Assembly: GCA_900545585.1 (NCBI GenBank)
Contig: UQZR01000022.1
Coordinates: 1-46,737, forward strand
DNA from: an uncultured Eubacteriales bacterium
GTDB lineage: Bacteria; Bacillota; Clostridia; Oscillospirales; Oscillospiraceae
Direction of reading: 5' to 3'
Length of the DNA stretch: 46,737 nucleotides
In this document: positions 21,796-29,480 of the stretch, piece by piece
Position numbering within the stretch: the stretch's first letter is position 1
Layout of the letters: the number at the start of each line of letters is the position of its first letter
Translations under genes and position numbers: made by a program
The notes under the pieces: model-generated
What the model was told of the DNA's origin: nothing
Databases searched by the model: none
What the model saw: only the letters and a program-made list of their open reading frames with translations

Positions 21796-23589
21796 TCAGG
21801 CGGCGGGGTCCTGGGGCTCCGCGGTGTCCTCCTCCCCTGCCTGCGGCAGGGCGGCATCAGGCGCAGCCGGCGCGGCCGCGCCGGTGCGGGTGACGCTGTC
21901 GGCGGTGAGGATGACGCCCTCGCCCTCGGCGTAGCGGACGGTGACGCTGTCGCCCACGTTGTAGATGACGGTCTCCGGCGCCGCGGCGGCAGAGATGACA
22001 TAGTAGGCGTCGCCGGTGTTCAGGCGCAGGTAATACAGGGTGTTGCCGTCCACCACGGCGGAGCGAATATCTTCAATAACGCCGGTGATCTCGCCCTGCC
22101 CCGTGACGGGCAGCTGGGCATCATCGTCGGAGACAAGGCCCTTCTCCGCCAGAATGCGGCGGTAATTGGCCTCGCACTCCGCCACGGTATCGCCGGTGGC
22201 CACGATCTGGTACTGGCTGACGTTGACCATGGCGTACATCTTCACCAGCTGGGCCGCGTCCTTCAGGGCCATGAAGTACGTGGGCTGGTCGGAGATGTTC
22301 AGCAGCAGTGGGAACGTAGCGGTGTACTTCATCTGCTGGACCTGACCCTGGGCGCTGTCCATGGCGGAATATTCCTTGGCGCCGGCCACCAGATAGAAGC
22401 GGGTGTCCTTGGTGCGCTGGTTGGACAGGATGAAGCCGATGTTGGACTCGTCGGACACCACGGAGGTGACGCCGGTATACATATACACATCGTCGCCGAT
22501 GGCGATGTAGTTATAGCCCTCGGTGGTGACGGTGACATCGCGCTGACCGAACAGGGAGTTGATAAAGCCGTTGATATACGCGCCGTGGTAGTCATACTGC
22601 TGCATGATGAGGTCGGCGGTGTAGACGTGGTCCACCCAGTTGGGGACGCTGCCCGTCTCGTAGTAGGCGCTCTCGCCGGTGACGGCGTTCACCAGCACCG
22701 CGCCGATGATGTCGCGGCCGCCGAACAGGCCGATGGTGTGGCTGACACGGGGGCAGACCCACCATGGATCGCCGTTTTCGTCGATCTCAAAGGCGGGATC
22801 GTCGAACATGAAGGTGGGATAGCGGAGCCGCAGGTGGCGGTTCAGGTTGCGGCCGAAGTGCTCGGCGGTGGTGTAGCGGATCCCCTCGTCCAGACGCACC
22901 ACCTCCACGTTCTGGGTGACCATGTCGATGATGAGATAGGCGGGCAGGCCCTGAGAGCGGTTGTTCAGCCACTTGATAAGGTCGCCGTAGCGCAGGGGCG
23001 TCACGCGGACGGGGCGGCCCTGATAGTTGATCTGCGTGTAATCATCGGCCACCTCGAACTGGGACACCATGTCCGCCAGCTCGCCCAGCTTACGGTTGCC
23101 CAGCTTCATGGCGGACTCGGCGTCCAGCATGGGGATCTGGTCGTAGCTGATCTCCTCCACCTCGGCGGCAAAGTCGCCGTCCTGGACGGTCAGCAGGTCG
23201 CGGTAGTCCTTGGCGCGGAACAGCTGCCAGCCCAGCACCGCGCCTACCAGTGCGGTGGCTGCCAGGGCTACGGCGACGATGAGGGGGACGGTACACTGCT
23301 TCTTCAGGAAGTCGAAGTAGCCCTTGGCACCGGTGCCCTGAAAGCCGGAGGTCAGGACGGCGCAGACGCCGTACACCGCGCAGCACAGCAGCATGAAGAT
23401 GTAGAATTCCTCGCTTTTGAGGTTGATGGGCGGCAGCACCACATAGTAGTAGATGGCGGCGAATACCAGCGTCACCGCCAGATTCAGCAGTGTGCGGCCC
23501 AGAGGCGTGCCCACGGGCTTATGTTCCTTTTTGGGGCGGGGCTGGCGGGCAAAGCCCTGAAAGTTGGGGTCGTTCCAGTTTGTGTTCAT
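21796..23589 (-). CDS. Large conserved membrane protein of unknown function
   Basis: A 597-residue protein I do not recognise. The Lys/Arg-rich N-terminus (about 1-30) precedes four hydrophobic helices between about residues 30 and 155 (LLNLAVTLVFAAIYYYVVLPP; FYIFMLLCCAVYGVCAVL; VPLIVAVALAATALVGAVLG). A soluble domain of about 440 residues follows, with YLIIDMVTQNVEVVRL, RNLNRHLRLRYPTF and SHTIGLFGGRDIIGAVLVNAVTGESAYY, then an Ala/Pro/Glu-rich tail. The ATG at 23589 follows aaaggaa, and a good promoter lies 40 bases upstream; the longer open frame is rejected. It is a single gene between terminators. A tether for an extracellular domain is the simplest picture. Confidence 0.8.
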   Translation of the reverse strand: MNTNWNDPNFQGFARQPRPKKEHKPVGTPLGRTLLNLAVTLVFAAIYYYVVLPPINLKSEEFYIFMLLCCAVYGVCAVLTSGFQGTGAKGYFDFLKKQCTVPLIVAVALAATALVGAVLGWQLFRAKDYRDLLTVQDGDFAAEVEEISYDQIPMLDAESAMKLGNRKLGELADMVSQFEVADDYTQINYQGRPVRVTPLRYGDLIKWLNNRSQGLPAYLIIDMVTQNVEVVRLDEGIRYTTAEHFGRNLNRHLRLRYPTFMFDDPAFEIDENGDPWWVCPRVSHTIGLFGGRDIIGAVLVNAVTGESAYYETGSVPNWVDHVYTADLIMQQYDYHGAYINGFINSLFGQRDVTVTTEGYNYIAIGDDVYMYTGVTSVVSDESNIGFILSNQRTKDTRFYLVAGAKEYSAMDSAQGQVQQMKYTATFPLLLNISDQPTYFMALKDAAQLVKMYAMVNVSQYQIVATGDTVAECEANYRRILAEKGLVSDDDAQLPVTGQGEITGVIEDIRSAVVDGNTLYYLRLNTGDAYYVISAAAAPETVIYNVGDSVTVRYAEGEGVILTADSVTRTGAAAPAAPDAALPQAGEEDTAEPQDPAA

Positions 23590-23625
23590 AGGCAGTTCCT
23601 TTCTGTGTTTTGGCACTTTAAGGAT

Positions 23626-23654
23626 ATTATACCCGATGGCGGGGGTTTTGTATA
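23626..23654 (-). promoter_or_regulatory. Sigma-A promoter of the 597-codon gene
   Basis: On the minus strand TATACA (23654-23649) and TATAAT (23631-23626) are 17 bases apart, about 30 bases before the start codon region. Confidence 0.7.
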
Positions 23655-23738
23655 GGGGGTGGGGATGTTTTGCATCTGCGGATGCGCAAACGAAATCTCC
23701 CCCTGATTTTGACAACAAGCCGTATAAAATGTCAAAAG

Positions 23739-23775
23739 AATCACCCTGCGTATCACTGCGCAGGGTGATTTTTTT
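23739..23775. terminator. Intrinsic terminator between trkA and the 597-codon gene
   Basis: aatcaccctgcg (23739-23750) pairs with cgcagggtgatt (23759-23770), with TTTTTTT on the plus strand and a shorter T-rich tail on the minus strand. In context it should end trkA transcription. Confidence 0.75.
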
Positions 23776-23813
23776 ATGACAGGCAGGTACATCTGCCAAC
23801 CGTACACTGACAC

Positions 23814-25172
23814 TCAGGCCAGGATGTCCGTCAGGTCATTCAGCCCCATGGACCGGGCGATGACCAGCACATGGTCGCCCTCCTCAATGGTGGTCATGCC
23901 GCCGGGGATCATGGTGACGCCGCCGCGGACAATGGCTGCCAGCAGCACGCCGCTGCGCAGCTGCAGGTCCTTCAGAGGCACGTGCAGCAGGCGGTTGGAG
24001 GTGCCTCTGGCCAGAAACTCCAGAGCCTCCACCTGGCCGCCCAGCAGCTTGTACAGCGACTCCACGGCCATGCCCTCGGAATTGGCCAGGGCGCGGACGT
24101 AGCGGGTGATCTGGTTGGCGATAATGTCCTTGGGGCTGATGATGCTGCCAAGGCCGGTGTCCTGCACCAGCTCGATGTAGTTGGGGCGGGTCATCTTGGC
24201 CAGCACCTTGCGGACTCCGGCGCGGCGGGCCGACATGGCCATCAGCAGGTTCTCCTCGTCGCGGCCGGTCAGAGACACGAAGCCGTCGGCGCCGAAGATA
24301 TTCTCCGCCTGAATGAGGTCGTTGTCCGTGCCATCGCCCTCGATGATCATGGTCCCCGGCAGGTGCTGGGACAGGAACAGGCACTTGTCGTGATCCTGCT
24401 CTACGATGCGGACATGGGTATTGGTGCGGGCCAGCTCCCACGTCAGGTACATGCTGATGCGGCTGCCGCCCAGCAGGGCCACGTTCTTCACCCGATGGAG
24501 AGGGCGGCCCATGACCTTCAGCATCTTCTGGAGCTCACCCTTGGTGCCCACCAGATACAGCCGGTCGTCGGCCCGGGGCACAAAGGAGCCGTTGGGAATG
24601 ATGCACTCGTCGCCCCGCTGGGCGGCGCAGATCAGCACGTCCGCCTTGCGCTCGCCGTGGAAGCTGCTGAGGCTGTGGCCCACCAGCGTGTCCTCCGGCA
24701 GGGCCTGCAGGCCGATCATATCGATGCGGCCGCCGGCAAAGGGCTCCACGGAGATGGCGGCGGGAAAGCTGAGGATGCGGGCTATCTCCTGGGCCGCAGC
24801 CAGATCGGGGTTGATGACCATGTCCAGTCCGATCTCCCGCTTCAGGATGTCCGCATCCTGCCGGTACTCGGTGTTGCGGACGCGGGCCACGGTATGACGT
24901 GCGCCCAGGCTCTTGGCGATGAGGCAGCAGACCATGTTGGTGTCATCCACGCCGGTGACGGCGATGACCAGATCCGCCGAGCGGACGCCGGCGTCCATCA
25001 GGACGCTGATGGACGCGCCGCTGCCGTGGACGCACATAACATCCATCGTACTGTCGGCGCGGGACAGGTGGGCGATCTCGTTGTCCACCATGACGATGTC
25101 GTGCTTCTCCTGGGTCAGCTGGCCGGCGATGGCGTAGCCCACCTTGCCGCAGCCCACAATGATGATCTTCAT
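23814..25172 (-). CDS. trkA: Trk potassium transporter regulatory subunit TrkA
   Basis: A 452-residue peripheral protein that gates a TrkH-type K+ channel in response to nucleotides. It is made of two tandem RCK modules: a first Rossmann NAD-binding domain, MKIIIVGCGKVGYAIAGQL, and a second one starting at NVALLGGSRISMYLTWEL near residue 230, each followed by a TrkA-C domain. The acidic residue ending the second strand of each fold (MVDNE, IVEQD) is present. TrkH is not in the window. The ATG at 25172 overlaps the yihY stop by 4 bases. Confidence 0.95.
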   Translation of the reverse strand: MKIIIVGCGKVGYAIAGQLTQEKHDIVMVDNEIAHLSRADSTMDVMCVHGSGASISVLMDAGVRSADLVIAVTGVDDTNMVCCLIAKSLGARHTVARVRNTEYRQDADILKREIGLDMVINPDLAAAQEIARILSFPAAISVEPFAGGRIDMIGLQALPEDTLVGHSLSSFHGERKADVLICAAQRGDECIIPNGSFVPRADDRLYLVGTKGELQKMLKVMGRPLHRVKNVALLGGSRISMYLTWELARTNTHVRIVEQDHDKCLFLSQHLPGTMIIEGDGTDNDLIQAENIFGADGFVSLTGRDEENLLMAMSARRAGVRKVLAKMTRPNYIELVQDTGLGSIISPKDIIANQITRYVRALANSEGMAVESLYKLLGGQVEALEFLARGTSNRLLHVPLKDLQLRSGVLLAAIVRGGVTMIPGGMTTIEEGDHVLVIARSMGLNDLTDILA

Positions 25173-26047
25173 GCTTCCTCCTCCCCGCCCGATGAGGGCG
25201 CGGCATGTTTCTTTCGATGGATCAGGGACGCGGACAGCTCCGCGCCCAGTATCAGGACCTGCCCCGACATATACAGCCACAGCAGTACCACCACGATGGT
25301 GGCGATGGAGCCGTACAGCTGCGCATACCGGGCCATATTTTCCACATAATAGGAAAAGGCCATGCTCAGCAGCAGCCATGCCGCCAGAGAGCTGCCTACG
25401 CCGGGCAGTACCTCCCGCAGGGGGCGGCGCTGCCCCAGCGCCAACTGGTACAGGATGCCCAGCGAGATGGCCATGACAAGACCCAGAATGATAAAGCGCA
25501 GGTAGCCCCAGACGCTGATGAACGTCTCCGACAGCGGGAGAAAGCCGGACAGGAAGTACAGTGCGCGGCGGCCTACCACCACCAGCGCCAGCGTCAGTCC
25601 GATGACGAAGATCATCCAGATCGTGAACAGCAGTGTGCGCAGCTGACCCAGCAGGATATTCTCCGGCGCGCTGCGGCCGAATGCCTTGCGCAGCGAGTGC
25701 ATCAGGCAGCCGGTGGAGCGCATGGGGAACCAGATGGAAAAAACCAGGCTGAACCACAGCAGCTGGCGGCTCTGGTTGGCGGCCACATACTCCAGATATG
25801 TGCGGATGATGTCCACCACATCCGACGGGAGAATGGGCGCCAGCACCGCCGTGATGCTGGCGATGTCCAGCTCCAGCACACCCAGCAGGGTGCTGACGAA
25901 GATCAGCAGCGGGAAAATGGCGAACAGCAGGTAGTACGTCAGGGCCGCGCTGTCACGGGCCACATCGTGGACGTAGTAGCGGCGGATCATGTCGCCCGCC
26001 AGACGGCCGAAGCCGGTCCTGGGCGCATAGAGTTTCGATGTTTTCAT
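25169..26047 (-). CDS. YihY/BrkB-family membrane protein
   Basis: A 292-residue inner-membrane protein of the YihY/virulence factor BrkB family, often loosely called RNase BN. The N-terminal RDSAALTYYLLFAIFPLLIF segment is the family signature, followed by about five further TM helices and the ending WLYMSGQVLILGAEL. A Lys/His-rich cytoplasmic tail ends it. A transport or membrane role is assumed, but the family's function is unsettled. The ATG at 26047 has ggaggg nine bases upstream. It is translationally coupled to trkA. Confidence 0.9.
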   Translation of the reverse strand: MKTSKLYAPRTGFGRLAGDMIRRYYVHDVARDSAALTYYLLFAIFPLLIFVSTLLGVLELDIASITAVLAPILPSDVVDIIRTYLEYVAANQSRQLLWFSLVFSIWFPMRSTGCLMHSLRKAFGRSAPENILLGQLRTLLFTIWMIFVIGLTLALVVVGRRALYFLSGFLPLSETFISVWGYLRFIILGLVMAISLGILYQLALGQRRPLREVLPGVGSSLAAWLLLSMAFSYYVENMARYAQLYGSIATIVVVLLWLYMSGQVLILGAELSASLIHRKKHAAPSSGGEEEA

Positions 26048-26071
26048 AAGCAGGGACCCTCCGTAGGGTTT

Positions 26072-26100
26072 ATTGTATCACAGGGCGGCACAAAATAAAA
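26072..26100 (-). promoter_or_regulatory. Candidate promoter of yihY-trkA
   Basis: On the minus strand TACAAT (26077-26072) is a good -10, and TTTTAT (26100-26095) is a weak -35, 17 bases away. The rest of 26101-26196 shows only short GC-rich dyads that I cannot assign. Confidence 0.5.
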
Positions 26101-26196
26101 GGGAAATCTCGCCAGCGAGGCCGCTATCCCCTCTGCCGCAGGGGTTTTACAGTCTTTCTTTTTTATGACATTTTTATAAATTTTTCGTTTTTCCTA

Positions 26197-26225
26197 TTGG
26201 CGCGCATAAAAATCCGTGGTATACT
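26197..26225 (+). promoter_or_regulatory. Sigma-A promoter of the HTH regulator gene
   Basis: TTGGCG at 26197-26202 and TATACT at 26220-26225 are separated by 17 bases, about 40 bases before the start codon region. Confidence 0.75.
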
Positions 26226-26272
26226 ACGACAGCTTTAAGTGGAAATTCTTTACAAAAAGTGAGGACCGATAT

Positions 26273-26593
26273 ATGGACAATCTTACGAAGCTGGTCCGCG
26301 ATGAGATCTCGCGGCAGTACCGCAGCGTGCGGCAGTTCGCTTTCTCTGTGGACATTCCCCTCTCCACCATCAACAGTGCCCTGCATAACGGTGTCGGCGG
26401 GTCCTCCTTCGACACGGTGATGCGCATCTGCAAGATCTTGGGCATCAAGGCCATGTCGGACGATGCCGCCCTGTATCTGACGGACGATACCGAGCGCCTG
26501 CTGACCCAGTACGCCAAGCTGGACGACTACGGCCGCCATACCATCTCCTCCGTGATGCAGGTGGAGTATGACCGATGCAGCGGTGAAAAGTAA
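26273..26593 (+). CDS. Small helix-turn-helix (XRE-like) regulator
   Basis: A 106-residue DNA-binding protein. Residues 1-60 have the lambda-repressor-like pattern VRDEISRQYRSVRQFAFSVDIPLSTINSALHNG...FDTVMRICKILGI. The C-terminal 40 residues (DTERLLTQYAKLDDYGRHTISSVMQVE) look helical, perhaps for dimerisation. The target is unknown. The ATG at 26273 has gagga upstream; an upstream in-frame ATG would lie at the promoter. It is transcribed alone, divergently from yihY and convergent with the Pip operon. Confidence 0.82.
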   Translation: MDNLTKLVRDEISRQYRSVRQFAFSVDIPLSTINSALHNGVGGSSFDTVMRICKILGIKAMSDDAALYLTDDTERLLTQYAKLDDYGRHTISSVMQVEYDRCSGEK

Positions 26594-26644
26594 AAAAACG
26601 GAACCCCTGTATAAAGCCGGCACAGGCCGCACAAAACAGGCACG

Positions 26645-26675
26645 AACCGCCGTCCCGTTCGGGACGGCGGTTTTT
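26645..26675 (+). terminator. Intrinsic terminator after the HTH gene
   Basis: aaccgccgtccc (26645-26656) pairs with gggacggcggtt (26661-26672), followed by TTTTT. On the minus strand the T-run is poor, so use by the Pip operon is less certain. Confidence 0.85.
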
Positions 26676-26687
26676 CTGCTGCAAGCG

Positions 26688-28778
26688 TCACATAATGCCG
26701 GATTTTTCCTTGCTGGCGGCGATGGCCGCGTTCAGCTTGCGGGCAGGGTAGTACACCAGCAGGCCGAATACCGTGAACAGCACACACATGCCCAGCAGGA
26801 TCAGGGCGCAGCGGAGGTATGTGCGGCCGTACATGCCGCCGATGGTCTCGCGGAGCATATCCATGCCGTAGTGGAAGGGCATGAAGGGATACAGGCGCCG
26901 GAACAGCTGAGGCAGCACATCGATGGGATAGGAGCCGCCGGAACCGGCCACCTGCAGCACCATGATGATGACGGAGGCGGCCAGACCCACATTGTCCAGA
27001 GAGTAGACCAGCGCATAGTTCATGGCGGCGAAGTTCAGAGCGCACACGCAGCAGCCCAGTACGAACAGCGCAGGCTCCGCCGTCTCCATGCCCACGAAGT
27101 GCAGGCAGCCGAAGGCCGTCACCAGTGCCTGAGCCATGGCCATACAGAAATAGGTCAGAAAGCGTCCGAAGTAGCGCTGGACGCCGCGGCACTGCCGGAA
27201 CTCCGGCTGCGTCACAGGGACCTTCACCATCACTGCGGTCAGCAGGCTGCCCACGAACAGAGCCAGCATCACGTAATACGGCGCCATGGCGGAGCCGTAG
27301 TCCCTGATCTCATAGATGATCTGCGTGTTCATCTGCACGGGGGAGGCCAGATACTCCGCCATGCTGTCGGAATCGCTTTCCATCAGCTCCACGAACCGCC
27401 GGAAGGCGGTGCTGTCCGCCACGCGGCGGACGTCCCCCTCCATATCGGCCAGATAGCCGGAGACACTCTGCGCCAGCGCAGCGCCGGCGGCAAGCGTGGG
27501 CTGTGCTGAGGCCACAGCGCCGGAATAGGAGCGCAGCGTGTCGGAGACGCTGCCCAGCGTACCGGAGGAGGCGGTCAGCAGGTCCTGCACGGCGCGGAGA
27601 GAGGACTGCGCCCGTTCACCGGCATCGTGGATGTAGTCGCTGACCTGCCGGTTGGTGCTGACGGCGGCGGTACGCAGGGTCTGACGGACCTTTGCCACCG
27701 TGGCCAGCAGCTCATCCTGCACCTGAGAAATACCGGAGCCGTCCACGGCGGTGCGCAGCTCCTCCAGACCGGAGATGGCGGCGTCCAGCTGGGCCTGCAC
27801 GTCCTCGTCGGAGGTCAGGTCTCTGGCCGTCTCCAGCGCGGCGATCATCTTGTCGATGCGGGCGTTGACCTTCTCGTGCGCGGTGTCATCCGCGGGGCCC
27901 ATGTCCACCGCGCCCAGCATGTCCTCCAGATCGGACAGGGTATCGTCGGCGGCGTCCAGCACCCGCAGCAGATCGGCGGAGGCGTCATCCGCCGCGTCAA
28001 GGCCGGAGCCGATAAGGCGGACGGTGCTGCCCACGGTCTCGGAGGCGTCCCCCAGGGTACTGCGTGCGTCGGTGATGGTGATGGCAGAGGCGGCCAGCAG
28101 GCTGTCAGCCCCGTCCATCACATCCTGCAGTGAGCGGAGCACCTGCGCCAGCTCGTCCATGTCCCGCTGGGCGGCGGACAGCTTCTCCAGCAGGCCGTCG
28201 GCAATGTCGCGGCCGTCCAGACCCATGGCCTTGAATACGGAACCGGCGGTGGTCAGAGCATCGGCCACCTTCTCCAGAATGGTGGTGTTGATCTGCTCCT
28301 GTACGGCGGTCTTGGCCTTGCTGGTGATCTTGGGCGCGATGGCGTTCTTTTTCTCGTTTTCGTAATACTGTATCTGGGGGTGGCGCAGGTCTCCCTCCAG
28401 AATGCTGACGAAGTCGCCGGTGAATTCCGGCGGCAGGATCAGCGCGGCGTAATAGTCGCCGGCGTTCACGCCGTCCAGCGCCGTCTGGGCACCGTCCACA
28501 AAGACCCAGCCCATCTGGTCGTTGCTCTCCAGCCCCCGGAGCACCAGCTCGCCGATGTTGACATGAAGGCCCAGCACATCGCAGCCGTCGTCCTCGCTGG
28601 CCACGGCCACCTTGATGCGGCTGGTGGAGGCGGTGCCGTAGGGGTCCCAGTTGGACAGGATATTGAACCACGCATACAGGCAGGGCACCAGGCACAGTCC
28701 CAGCATGACCACCACGGCCACTACGCTGGCGGTCAGGCGCTTCCAGTCGGCGCGGAAAATGTTCCAGATCTGTTTCAC
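26688..28778 (-). CDS. YhgE/Pip-family membrane protein (paralogue 1)
   Basis: A 696-residue protein of the YhgE/Pip family. An N-terminal TM helix (about 15-37) is followed by WFNILSNWDPYGTAS and GDYYAALILPPEFTGDF, the family's conserved N-terminal block. A long extracellular, Ala/Asp-rich helical region (about 190-450) looks coiled-coil, and six C-terminal TM helices start near residue 495 (YGSAMAPYYVMLALFVG). Relatives include phage-infection protein Pip and the EsaA/YueB proteins of type VII secretion. The start is GTG 28778, overlapping the upstream gene's stop by 4 bases, after ggaggggg. It is the last gene of a three-gene operon. Confidence 0.9.
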   Translation of the reverse strand: MKQIWNIFRADWKRLTASVVAVVVMLGLCLVPCLYAWFNILSNWDPYGTASTSRIKVAVASEDDGCDVLGLHVNIGELVLRGLESNDQMGWVFVDGAQTALDGVNAGDYYAALILPPEFTGDFVSILEGDLRHPQIQYYENEKKNAIAPKITSKAKTAVQEQINTTILEKVADALTTAGSVFKAMGLDGRDIADGLLEKLSAAQRDMDELAQVLRSLQDVMDGADSLLAASAITITDARSTLGDASETVGSTVRLIGSGLDAADDASADLLRVLDAADDTLSDLEDMLGAVDMGPADDTAHEKVNARIDKMIAALETARDLTSDEDVQAQLDAAISGLEELRTAVDGSGISQVQDELLATVAKVRQTLRTAAVSTNRQVSDYIHDAGERAQSSLRAVQDLLTASSGTLGSVSDTLRSYSGAVASAQPTLAAGAALAQSVSGYLADMEGDVRRVADSTAFRRFVELMESDSDSMAEYLASPVQMNTQIIYEIRDYGSAMAPYYVMLALFVGSLLTAVMVKVPVTQPEFRQCRGVQRYFGRFLTYFCMAMAQALVTAFGCLHFVGMETAEPALFVLGCCVCALNFAAMNYALVYSLDNVGLAASVIIMVLQVAGSGGSYPIDVLPQLFRRLYPFMPFHYGMDMLRETIGGMYGRTYLRCALILLGMCVLFTVFGLLVYYPARKLNAAIAASKEKSGIM

Positions 28779-29464
28779 CGCTCCCCCTCCTTTTTATGGT
28801 CAGCCGCAGGGCGGCGCAGGTCGTCGGACAGATTCTGCAGCGCGCGGGTCAGCAGCGCCAGATCGTCCGCCAGCCTGTTGGGGTCCTCCAGCACATGCTC
28901 CCAGCCGGAGGGCAGGGTGACGTAGGGGCCGACAGGCCTGACAGGCTCCGCCGGTGCGGCGGCCTGCTCCGCAGGGGCAGGCGGGGCCGCAGGGACAGGC
29001 TCCGTCACAGGGGCAGGCTCCGTCGGTCCGTCAATAGCAATAGCCTCCGGCTCAGCGGGAGCCGTCGCGGGAACGGCGGTCTCCGGCAGGGCCTCCCGCT
29101 TGCCCCGGCGGCGCAGCCGCGTATGGGGCAGACGCGGTGCGGCGGGCAGCTCCGGCAGCTCTATGAGCCCGTCGAAAACGTCCTCCTGCAGCTGGGCGAT
29201 GTCCCGCAGCTTCTTTTGCAGCTCGTAGTCCATATACTCCACGGCGATGAGGTACGCCGCCACGGCGAACATGGACAATATCCACAGCATCAGGGTAAAC
29301 ACTTTATTGCCGTCGGCCAGGAACATCAGGAGCATCAGCCCCACGGTAACGGCCAGCAGGGCCCGCAGGCCGCTGCGAATACGGCGCTGGTTGGCGCGGT
29401 GCAGCGCACCCACCTCCTCCAGCAGGCGGTCGTACAATTTCTGGTAGTCGCGTTCTGTTGACAT
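28775..29464 (-). CDS. Two-TM protein with Pro/Ala-rich linker, between the two Pip proteins
   Basis: A 229-residue protein I cannot assign to a family. Two adjacent TM helices occur at about residues 32-50 and 55-75 (LRALLAVTVGLMLLMFLAD; FTLMLWILSMFAVAAYLIAV). A basic segment follows (RLRRRGKREAL), then a low-complexity Pro/Ala/Glu stretch (about 120-180), and a helical acidic end (LADDLALLTRALQNLSDDLRR). The N-terminus before the first TM is charged and helical. The ATG at 29464 lies 16 bases after the upstream pip gene, and its stop overlaps the downstream pip start, so a joint complex is likely (inference). Confidence 0.75.
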   Translation of the reverse strand: MSTERDYQKLYDRLLEEVGALHRANQRRIRSGLRALLAVTVGLMLLMFLADGNKVFTLMLWILSMFAVAAYLIAVEYMDYELQKKLRDIAQLQEDVFDGLIELPELPAAPRLPHTRLRRRGKREALPETAVPATAPAEPEAIAIDGPTEPAPVTEPVPAAPPAPAEQAAAPAEPVRPVGPYVTLPSGWEHVLEDPNRLADDLALLTRALQNLSDDLRRPAADHKKEGER

Positions 29465-29480
29465 GGGTCGTGCGCCTCCT

